Origin: Porites lobata
Lineage: Eukaryota; Cnidaria; Anthozoa; Scleractinia; Poritidae
Length of the DNA stretch: 64,000 bases
Direction: 5' to 3'
Assembly: GCA_942486035.1 (NCBI GenBank)
Contig: CALNXK010000165.1
Coordinates: 953,501-1,017,500, forward strand
Part shown: piece after piece, positions 14,201 through 26,200 of the stretch
How the letters are laid out: every line of letters begins with the position of its first letter
Position numbering within the stretch: position 1 is the first letter of the stretch
Position numbers and translations under genes: made by a program
The notes under the pieces: model-generated
Databases searched by the model: none
What the model saw: the letters and a program-made list of their open reading frames with translations, nothing else
Told to the model about the DNA's origin: nothing

Positions 14201-17200
14201 CACCGCCACCACATTTTCATTGTTTCCCTCAAAAGGCCAAAGAGGCCAAAATCAGGCCTAAAAGGCCAAACTCAAGGAGGGAAATAATAAAAATGTGGTG
14301 ATGGTGATGGAAGGAAAACAATAGAAATGTGGCGGTGGTGGTGGTGGTGGTGGTGGTGGAGGGAAAACAATAGAAATGTGGTGGCGGTGGTGGTGGTGGT
14401 AGTGGAGGGAAAACAATAGAAATGTGATGGCGGTGGTGGTGGGGGAAAACAATAGAAATGTGGTGGCGGTGGTGGTGAGGGGAAAACAATAGAAATGTGG
14501 TGGCGGTGGTGGTGGTGGAGGGAAAACAATAGAAATGTGGTGGTGGTGGTGGTGGTGGTGGGAAAACAATAGAAATGTGATGGTGGTGGTGGAGGAGGGG
14601 GGAAACAATCAAAATGAGGAGGAGGAGGAGGAGCGAAAACCATAAAAATGAGGAGGAGGAAGAGGGAAAACAATAAAAAATGAGGAGGAGGAGGGAAAAC
14701 AATAAAAATGAGGAGGAGAAGGGAAAACAATAAAAATGAGGAGGAGGAGGAGGAGGAGGGAATAAAAAAATTGAGGAAGGAAAATAATAAAATTGTGGAG
14801 GAGGAGGAAAATAAAAAATGAAAAGTAGAGGGGTAAGTAAAACATTGCTTGCAGTGTAAAAAACAGCTAGTTTACCTTTACACTCTTTAATATACACGAT
14901 TTGCCCGCCAAAAATCAGTGAACCGGAACAAAGACAATCACAGCAGCAGGAAATAGGAAGTGCATAATTACGTTACGTCTCAGTGATTTTAAGTCACAGA
15001 CAAGTTTGACTTTACTCCTCAGACACTATGAATTAACCAATGAAAACGTTTCTTATTTTTCTAACTAACCAATCGAAAAGGAAGACGTCTATCGACATTA
15101 AAGTAACTAGAAAACCTAAACCAACTAAAAATAACACACGACCTTATCTTAATGAGATTCCTACGCATTTTATTCATGAGATCAAGACAAAAGGTTATGA
15201 CGTCATTGGCGTTAATTTATTCCTGCGCACGCTAATGAGATTCCTGCGCAAAAAAAACGGCGTAAAACATCCCTCCTATACTACTAATAACTCATCTCCA
15301 TTATGTTGGTAATTTGTATAGATCTTCCAACAATGGTGATCACGATGCCTTGAAAGGTGAAGTCCTTCTTCGCTTCAAGACTTGCTTGGAGATTTTTAGG
15401 GATGTTTCTAAGTCTCGTTGCAATTTTGAACTTCTGGTGGACTGTTTACAGAGCATCGCGAAGTGCATCTCATTTCTTGGCCAGCTGTCCATGACAGGGG
15501 AAGATCAGACAGGAGGTCTTGAAAGAATAGAGCAAGTGGTGGAGGAGACCTTTGAAATTGTCATGAAGTGGCTTAAGGAGTCATTAGAAAGCAAAATTCC
15601 TTGTTACCGCATAAAGAAAGCGGAATTAGAATTAAAGGTGCGTCAAAGGTGTTTTGTCTTGTATTTGTTTATCATTTGTATGTGGAAGAACAAATAAAGT
15701 AAAGGCAATCCGTTATTACAGAAGGGGCTTTTTGCCCCATATAATTTTCCCTTTAGCGTTGTTAGTGACCCGAGTTGTTAAATATGTTGTGCAAAAACAC
15801 AACATAAAAGCATACACATTTAGCCTTCATAATGTTACCAGTAAGCAAGCACTTTAAATCTAGCTAAAAGAATCAAGTTCACTGAGATTTCTGTCACAAA
15901 CATGTTCAGGTTACTTTCATCTTTCATGAAATATTCAAAATATACAATTTTAGAAGTGGACAAAGTTGTTCGCCCTTGAATGGGGAGTTAAACAGTGCGA
16001 AGACATCTGGAGTGATAGCTTGTCACGGGAACTGAAACAGCGTTTGGAAGAGGCAAGACAACTCTATTTCTTTTGTATTACATAATTATCGTTTACTTAG
16101 TAACCTGCTACAGTGAAACCCTCTATTAAGCGGACAATAAGCCGAATCCCGAAAGTAACGTCTTACATTTCCCTTTATAACAAACCCCTATTCAGCGGAA
16201 GCGGACACTAAAATAAATTGTATTTGGCTAGTTTCTATTGTTAAAAACCTCTATTAAGCGGACACTGGACTGAATTGACAATAGTAGTTCTGGATTACGT
16301 CCTTGAAATACGTACTATAGTCGATTAATAAAGATAAATCAATACATTTAGCTGTCAATAAACTGTAGATTAGACCAACATCCGGTCGAATGATTGTCAT
16401 CCGCGATCACTGAAGTTCACCGAAACGTCTTGCACAAAATACAGTAAAGCTATTCACAATCAAATCCTTCCTTAACAACATGGAACTTTATCAAAGTACA
16501 GAGTAACCGTTGAATGTTAATCGTTAACAAACATTGCGCAATCTTTACAAACCTCTATTAGGCGGACACCCTAATATAGGTGTCCGCTTAATAAATGGTT
16601 TCACTGTACCAGTAAATGACGTTAGTGACGTTGACGGGCGGGTCTCTCATAAGGAACACGAGAACCTCATCTCAAAACTCTTTGGAAATTCCAGGCAGGA
16701 ACACTTATCAACAATTTAGTTTTAACGTGTAAAACATTACAGTGATCGCTGTAGCTGGATCTCACACACAATATTGCTGCGTCTGAGGTTATGCACGTGA
16801 GTTGGATTGCATTTATTCGAGAAGTAAAATGTAAAATTGCCGCTAAGTTATAGCTACGAAAACGAGAAATGAGAGGAATGTATTAGATGCAGTTCCGCGC
16901 TTGTAGGGTTCGCCGTTTAAAACAGTCTATGAGCAATAGAAGTAAGAGCATCCTTAGTGACAGTAGGATCAATAATATGTATCTCTAAATAAAAATTGCC
17001 TTGTCACTTAAGGTATTTTAAACATCATCTGTCTTACTTTTATTTTTGTAGTGTCTCTGTAATGACCTGGTCGAAGTCTTTACCAAAGCTAATATGGCAG
17101 CTCATCATAACTTTGTTCAAGACTTAGTGTCTAAAATAACATTCGGAAAAGTTGAAAGCATGCTTCAGGTGACGTAATGTGTTTGGTTGCCTCTGCTCTC

Positions 17201-20200
17201 TATAGTATCGATAGTACACTAAAGAAATTTTGATTTAGAAATCATTTCACTTCTCCCCGGTACAAAAGTCAACCTTTTCAATCGGTAGGGGGTTAAAGGA
17301 GAATTTAATTTTGTGATATGCTTTTAATATTTCGCTAATTGGAAGTTCGTATATTCTGCGGCACTTGGATTTTGTGAAACTGTATCCAAACTCACTTAAA
17401 TTTTTAACCATGTGATTCAACATTGCTTGAATTTAGGTAAAACGAATTCGAACATAGCAACCAAACAGTCAGTAACCGTTCATATCTAATATCCTACAGT
17501 TTTATTCATTTTCTTATCCATTTACTGCGAAACATGCTTAATCAATGTGAAGGAAAAGATACCTGCACTACTTTCTGGCATTTTTCAAATCTCATGAGAC
17601 TTGTCTGTTTCAAAAAAAGCAATATTAATGACATTCACTTCATTTTCGCGTTATCATATGTTTGCGGCACTTAATTTCTGATTTGTTTTAAATCGCGAAA
17701 ATCTTGTTGAATTCAAGAAGGTCGCAAAAGCCACAAAAGCAATAACGGTTAGTGAACAATTACTGTAACATGTGGTCAGTTTGATTTATCTCTTTTCATG
17801 ATTTGTTTGTGTGCTGCTCTTTGTCTTTAGATGGAAAACGAAGGAGAGAAGGTGTTCCACTGGCTGTCAGAGTACGGCCTTGATTCTCCCCAAGCCGATG
17901 AGTGTGGCGAGCTTCTAACTCTGATGCTTACACGTTGCTGGCCTCAACCACAAGGAAGCATTTCATGCTCAAGTAAAACAAGTCTTCGGCACGTTCTGAC
18001 CTGGAGGCTATGGCCCTGTTTCTTTCGTAGATTCGGTAATAATTCTGTGCATGAAAGTTAATCAGTAGCTTTTAGAATTGATTCGGTACGCTTAGTAAGT
18101 CGCTTTATTACTACTTGCTTGGGAGAATCAACTGCCTCACCATTTGGCCTGTCAGACAAATTAATACTGTTAAGACAGACTCTGGTAATGAATAAGTGAA
18201 GTTTATATATCCCTCATCCTTTCCTAACCCTATCTGTACGACAAATACCAATTCAAATTCCGTAACGATTTGATTTTCCTTATGTCTGTGCTTCTATTCG
18301 TTTGATGCATGATTGTTATCAAAGGGAAGCAGTGCTGTTTTCCCCTATGGTTTGTGCAAGACACCATCAGCATTCCATATTCTTAGACGAAAATGTGGGT
18401 GTTCATCGACCAAGTTTGAAATTAATGACTTGTTCTTGCAGGCAGATTGACTAAGTATGATGTGAGGGTATGAATATGAGTATGTGAATGGGTGGAAAAG
18501 ACCGTTTTGTGAACTCGGTATTTCCTTACAACAGCCGCGTAAGAAGCTACATGTACACTGAGCCCTCGGTGCGAGCTTGGGCTACCTTTGTCATAACATT
18601 TGGATGACTCCAGGTCTTCTTTACACTAAATAAGTCATTTAACCCTAGGGTACCATTCTGGACAGTTGAAGGAGCTCGTATGATGAAATGTCTTTCCTTG
18701 ATCGTTTTAAATATTTGTGAAAATATGCTTCATCCACTTAAATCCATGTTAAACACATTGTTATTTGTTGTGAAAGTCTCTTTGGCACAAGCAGTTGTTC
18801 CCGTCTTTAACAATTCTACGGCCAAGAGAACGCTTTTTCAGCATCTTTTTAAGTAGTGAATGTCATCATTTATTGTCATAGCGACGTCTCCTGGCTTAGT
18901 TTTTGCTGTTTGTGCTATCGTCACATTTGCATAATCGTGTGTTGGTTATCGTTGGCATGACACGTTTTTCGTGAAATTGTATGTCTTGCTTTTGTAGGGC
19001 GTGAATCTGATTTTCGTCGAGTGCTGAAGGAAGATGGACAGGAGATTTTGATGTTGGCGCTTTCATCTTTAGAAGCTGCAATCAATGGTGTTTTGGACAG
19101 TTCCATAGAATTTGAGTTATTAAAACTAGTTCTTGATCACTCCGACCAATTTTTGATACTTTCTGAGAAAATAAAAAAAAAATCAGCGCTAAAGAAGTCT
19201 TTAAATCAGCGCTACATGGAATTAACTGCATTTGAGGAGGAAAGGCAGAACGTCTCTTCTTTTATAAGGATGTGCAAACCCATTTGGCAAGGTAATGTTA
19301 TACTTTTTAAACATTTATAGTGTAGGCGGGCTCGTCTACTTCCATTGTGATCTCGAAGGGTGTGGTAGGCTTTCCTGGTCTTACAATGAATACACGTTAT
19401 TAATAGTAGTTCAATCATGTCCTGTTTAGCCGCCTAATAAAATGGGTATTGGGTTAGGGTTGACACTAACCCTAATCTAAGCCTAATCCTAACCCTAACC
19501 TTAACCCTAAAACGGCATTCTCAAAAAAAGATAGACCTCGACCCCGGCCCCGCCCCGGCCCCGTGTTTTACTAACACCCTCTAAATTTTTCGAAAAATTC
19601 AGAAATTGTGAACTTAAAACGAAATTTTAATATGCCCTAAACGTTTCAGTGCTCAGAGTTCTCGATACGATAAACAAATAAAACGCCCAAGATTGCACTT
19701 TGTCACTCATGATATTAATAGGTAAAAGGCGAAGGAAATGACTAAAATTTGGAAAAAACGTAAATATTACCCTAGATTCACGAGTATAATATTTAATCAC
19801 AGATACTAATTTCGCCGTCTTTTCCAATATAGATATTAAATAAGTATTAAATTTGGGTGACGTCATCGTATATCCATATCTGGTTATGGCCCGGACTGGC
19901 TCTCAGATAGACATTACAGTTTCCATAATTTCCATCCTTCAGCAACACAAGATTAAATTGCAAATTAAGTTATTTTCTTAAGCTGTCTCTGGTAAACAAC
20001 CGGTCTCACCCCCCCTTAGGACTGAAATGAAATGTCGCCATCAGACATTTCACATTAACGGGCGGGCGGACGGGCGGGCCTGCGGGCCTTTGATGGGGAA
20101 TGGAGATTTCAGACGCGCGAAAACGCCAAGGGAGCGTTTGCAAGCAGACAAACGCTTTGCAAGCAGACAAAACAGGAGGATTTTTGTCAACATTTTTCTA

Positions 20201-23200
20201 GTAAAGCGGTGAAATTAGGTATCGATTAGAACGTAGTTTCTAAGTATGTCACAATTTTGTGTACCCTTGTTTCCTCAGTTGACCTGCACGATCTGAGTAA
20301 AAAGACAGAAATGGATGCCTCTCAGATGCCGATTAAAGAACTAGCACAGTCGACTAGTGTTCAAGGAAAAGTGTTTCCGGTGGTGACATTCTTTGGGCTT
20401 TCTGCGAAGGCAAAGCAGATGATTTCTGCTTTAGAAAAGCTTGCTGATAGTATACTTTTACAACAGTTTTTGAGAGAAAACAGCGAGAAAGAGCTAAAAA
20501 TGACTGAAAAAAGAAAAGGCCGCAAAATTGTTTTGCTGAGTGTTAATGAAGTTGCAGAGTTAGTGTGGGCGCCTTCAAATGAGCGGCTACAGTCACTACA
20601 AGAGAGTCTTTTAAGTGGCACCATTTCTTTCGAAGAGCTCGACAAGCTCTTTCAAGTGTTTAAGGATAGTCAAGACCTTGCCAAAGAGATGAGGCTGCTC
20701 ATCTCAAAAAATGAGAGTCCAGTAAAGGCAAGTGAAGACAAAATGAAAAAACGCATTGACCAGATTGAACGGTACTACCAATTACGAAACTGCATTGACG
20801 CCGTTTGGGTTATCCTGGACCTCAAAGAACGTTTTAATCTTCACGGAGATTTTCGGTTGGTAGAAGACGTGCGTAACCAGGTTTGTCGATAAGATAGTTG
20901 ACAAGATTTACACCACATTGGGTAACTTGAGCTGCTCCATAATAACTTTCTTTACCTGGCGGTGTCTTAGTATTTTCCAAAAGGTGATTGTTAGCGTACC
21001 TAGTTTCTACTCTGCAACACAGACGTTTTTAGCGTCGTCACGCAACTCTCGCTTGTGGGGAAGCGGGTTGCGCGACGAAACTAGAAACGTCTGTGTAGCA
21101 GACTAACCTTGCTTCTAGCCTGTTGTTATTTTACTCATGTCTAATCATGTTAGAGACAAAGGAAAACAAAAAGCTCTACCCAAAAAGTTAAAACTAGCAC
21201 TATGCTTGATGCTTCCTTGCAGCTTGAAGACATGCAACCGCTATTGCAAGGTTATTTAAAACTTTCTCTTTTTCATTTAACAGCTGACTAAGGAATTCAA
21301 ACAGCAACCACTTCAAAGCATGAATACTGCTCTACAAAAAGCAGGAAGAGCTCTGTCAAAAATAACTCCTAACCATGCAAGATGTCTAGATGCTGTCAAC
21401 AGATGCCAAGATTTTATATCGTGGTTAAAGGAAAAAATTAAAGGTAGAAGAGTTGCGAAATGAGTTATGTTTTTGCGGCAAGAATACATCTAACCAGTGA
21501 GAAGAGAAAACAAAATCGACTTACTGTATGTGACAGTATTGAAGCGTTCCGGGCTTCCATTAATAGTTACTGTTTAAAAATCCTTAGAGTCAAACAAGCT
21601 GAGCAATCTACAAAGTTGTTCAAAAGATTTCCTGGTAGGATCGCAGAGACTGTTAAAATGCGGTCATGGGGACATACAAAGTGTTGCAATTGGCGAAGAG
21701 TATAATGGACGATTTCCCTAATGATTAGCAGAATTTCGGAGGTTACAGAGTCGTGAATTTAGGTTTTTCTAGCCTATGACGTTAAACATAGTTTAAATAA
21801 GTCATACTGCCGTCTTTCTAAACTACGGCTGCTAAAATAACATTAGCCGTATTTATACTAGAGGACGTCTACGACGTCTGAGACGTCCAGTATAAATACG
21901 GGAAATAAGGCAGACGCATTAAACGTCAGACGAATAAAACGTCTGAAGGTAAGTGCGTCCGATCGACGCACTTAAAAGATGAATTAGTCGTCTCAGACGC
22001 TTAAGACGTCTAGTATAAAAACAGGCCGCACTTAACAGTCAGACGTTTAATGCGTCTGGACGTCCAAGACGTCTTCTAGTATGAATACGGCCATTGTCAC
22101 ATTTTTATCTTAGGCCCCCAACAACTCAAGGTCCTTGTGGATTTGGCCATTATCTCAGCTGGGGAGACAGACATGGAAACAGCAAGGATCACGTGTCTAC
22201 ATACCAGCTGCCTTGGCTTTGCTCCTCTCATCTTTGACTTGAAATCTTCTTTTGGATTTGATGAATTGTTAAAAACATGTGAACGAGTTTGCAATGCAGT
22301 GGATGCAGACCCCAGTCTTCCTACAAAACTGGTATGCCTTCTTGTTGTTTGGCATGACGTTTTGATGTTTCGGTTTATAGTGTTTGCGAAATAAGAATCA
22401 CTTGAACGTTGGTTCAGTTAATACTGATGGTGCACTTCAGTTTCCTATTTAACCATGATATTAACTAAGTAAGCGGTGAGTGAACATGATGACTTCTCAT
22501 AGTTATCTTTTTAAAATAAGTTAATAACACATGATTACAGGACTCATATGTTTGTGTCAAACTGCCAGGATTTACAACCTTTAAGCAAGAAGCAAAAACT
22601 CTTTGTTTGGAAAACAGAATTTCTGCTCCGAGACTAAGTCATTAACTAGTCTGTTTAGTGAGAGAATATAGATAATTAACGTTTCTTGTTTCTCTAGTGT
22701 CTTGTTAACGCCATTGTTGACTATTTGAATTCCAAATGTCACATCTGATTTTACTTCATTTGCAGATAGACACAAGCCGTCAGTTAGAGTGGCTCAAAGG
22801 ATTAGAAAAGACTCATGGTTCAGTGGCAAAATCATTTCTAATGGAAGCTAAAGCCATCAATGAACATGGTGTTTACCTTGTTGGCTGCGTCAGTGAAGAC
22901 GTCGAGAAATCAATAGATACGTTAACTCTGGATGCTGTGATCCAGCTAAAGTTACCCGCGGATGAGAAGAGATTCACTCTCGACGACCTGAAAGATTTGC
23001 AAAGTAAGCTGATGCTCATTGCCGCCAAACCTTCGCACGGTAAAGAAGACGTGGATAGATTTGTTGATGTAAGTTTATTGTCTACATTTTAGGCAAGCGG
23101 GCTGGGGTTTGTTCATATTAATATTCAAATACTATAAGGAAGCCTTGCTCTCACGGCTCTCGCGCTCACCTTTGTCGGTCTCTATATCTCTTTCAGTCCT

Positions 23201-26200
23201 CACTATACCAGTGTTAGATGTCTTAGGGATCCCACCTTTCACTTACCGAAGTCTTTCTTGTTTTTTCGACTATGAAATCATAAAAGTAATGAAATCAAAG
23301 CATACTGATTTTTTATTGCCTAGATAAATAACACTGTCTTTCGAATTTTTTTCAAAATTGATAGATTCTGCAATGTGTCCAGCGACTTGCTACAGTGTAC
23401 ATCGCACTTCGCAAAGCTGGAGAAGTCAGCCATCTCAAATGGAAATACGAATTTCAGTGTACACCTCGGCTTACTATCAGCCGCTCTCTAACAGATGATT
23501 TGGTGAAAAAAAGCGAGCAGATGGAGCATTGTCTTCAACAGTGGAAAGACGAGTTGCATGCCAAGCGTATGTTGTATAGTGAATTGAATCATTTCACCAC
23601 CCCGCAGTTGTTGGTCCTTCGAAGGCAGCTGGCTGAGGTTCAGGGAAGAGGTCCCAAGGCTGTCGATAGCATTCCTCTTAAAGTTTATAACCTTTTAGAG
23701 AGTGTGTTGCCGGGCGTTGAGCCAGTCATTCTCAAGTCGGTGCTTATTTCGCAGTCGTCACACGTGGAGATGTTTCAAACGTTAGTGTCCAAATTGGAAT
23801 CAATTGGTTACCCCGCAGAGGCCGAGAAGATTGCCATAGCAGCATTGAATTCATCTAAAGAGGCCAGCGAAGCAGATCTTATTGTATGGTGTGTGGAAAA
23901 CGCCAGCAACAAAAATGTAATTGATGCCAGTTACTCAGAAGCTCTCCATGACCCCAGATATTTGCCGCTCCTCTTTAAAGACCTAGTCGCTCCTGTTGAA
24001 GAAGGAAGGTAAGCTATCTACGGGATGGTGAGTTTCATTTGTGCATATTTCCTTAGATGGCCCGGGCTCTCAGAGAGTTATTGGACATTTCGAGCAAATC
24101 TTCAGGAAAGTGGAATATCCGCTACAGAATTGAAGACACGAAATAGCGAAATGACTACATTGTCTTTATCATGTCAACCAGAATAGACAATTAATCTTTT
24201 TTTCTCTGTCCAATGAAATGTTGTTTTGTCAAACTAATTATCTTGTAATAGTTTTAACTGAAGGCACCATATATGTTGTGCTTAATTTTCTAACCACAAA
24301 ATGTAGCGTAAACTGAGTAACAATCGTTCATTGCTTTGCTTGTAATTGTTTTCTGCTTTTTAAGTCCTTCTGAGGACATGATGATTGAGCCAGAGGAAGT
24401 TTCACAACCTATGGAAACTGCACGTTGTTTTGACCAGACCGCGGGCGGGGAGTTCCTGAGCCTTGATGAGCTGGGAAAAGTTCTAAGCCAACTTGCTTCA
24501 CAAGGTTTGATTCCGGCCTTTGATTTTTTTTTTTCAATTTTTCATAATGTTTACTTGTCACTAAGAACCTGGGGAGTGTGGAAATGGAAAGGCAATTTTT
24601 TTTCTGCATAGGAACACTTCAACATCAGCGACTAGAGAAAAAAGGACAAAAATAAACATGTTAGAGGTTGTTAAGAATTGAGTTATCGAACTTTTTTTAC
24701 CTGGCAGCATTTTACAACTAAAACATATTTTCCCGTTGTTTGCAGGCCCCCCAAAACGACGAAGACGTCATCCAAAGTACTTAAAGCGCGGAAAGCCGAA
24801 TCTTGTTGTTATTCCAAAAGGTAAAATCATACTAGGTCCCATGACTAAACTGTGAGCAGACTCTCTTTTTCTTCAGATTTCGTGAGGGGAGTGCACAAGC
24901 GCGAGCGTCAACCGTCTCGCGTCTTCAGTCACGCGCGTGGTCATTTGCGTGTCTCGCGCGTTTTGCCAGACGGACTACGAATAAAGAGCGGCTTCTCGTA
25001 GTCTATCACATGACGAGTTGCTTTATTTTTCTCACCCTTTTTAATTCTCACCTTGCAAGTTTTTCACATTTTGATGATAGTCTGTTCTTGATCGTCGTTC
25101 TTTATTTTTGTTTCCATATGTGTACTTGCAATACCTTCGTAGCCCCCTTCCTTTACTGTTACTTTGGTGTAACTTACTACATTGTTAGTTTGTTATTTAT
25201 TATTTAAAAATCCCATTGCAGGCGACATTCTAGGAACAGTGTTGTCCTTGTACATGCAAGACACCTCACCATCACTGCCTAGTTTCGAAGAAGTGTTGAT
25301 ATGCTCTTCTAATACAACTGCAGAAGAGGTGAGCATTTTCGATCTACAGATGGATAGAAACAACTTTTGATGTTGTTTCGTTTCCCTTTACTGATAGTTT
25401 GTATGTTTGACCCTTTTTTAAAAAAAAAAATAGCAATCTGACACATGGAAAGGAAACATATCATTCCATGAGAACATTCGTACTTATCAAATAGATATTT
25501 TTACTTTTCATTATGTTTCGGCCTCTTGAGTAAGGCAGGACCTGACATCTGTGGATCAAATTTTGTTTGCACTGTCGGATTTCCGGACATGTTTGAAGGC
25601 TTGTGTGGTATCCCGGGATACTCTTACCCGTAGTACTCTTAGTGATGTGCTGCTGACGTTTAGCGGTTCATTTGTTTACGCGTGAACACGCTGTGGGTGT
25701 TACACCCGCAGTGTAGCGACTCTTGGGATTGCTTCATTCTCTCTTCTGACTGATTCCCACGAGCAAGGATACTGGTTTGAAAGCTTAACAATGGATTTTT
25801 GCCAGTGTAGCCTTCGAACCGGCTCACGTTAACTGGCGACAAGCGTCACTATAATTAGCCGACTAGACTTTGCCTTTTACATTTCCGTTATAGATTGAGC
25901 TTCTTTGGCGACGGGCCCTTACAGACTCTAATGGACAGATGTTCTGTTTGGTGAATGTTGACCTTCTTGACTACACTGTTTCGCAGAAAGCTGCTGACAG
26001 CCTTGAGTTTTTACTACAGGAGCCTCAATACAATCGTAACGATGGTATTCAAGCTACTGTATTTCGTCTGTTAAACATCCAGCCTTTACTAAGCCTCCCC
26101 GTTGCATTAAAACCCCTAGTCTGAGGCACAAGGCACCCCTATGGGAGACGAACTTCAACAGAGTTAATGAGCTAGTGGTCAAAATAACCGACTTTAACTG

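Noticed and set aside
13894..14897. Long Pro/Phe/His-rich open frames on both strands
   Set aside because: They are translations of the triplet minisatellite in the foldback element and mirror each other across its centre.
15040..15312. Lys-rich 90-codon frame repeated on the minus strand at 13473-13751
   Set aside because: Both copies lie in the inverted arms of the foldback element; the similarity reflects arm identity, not a gene.
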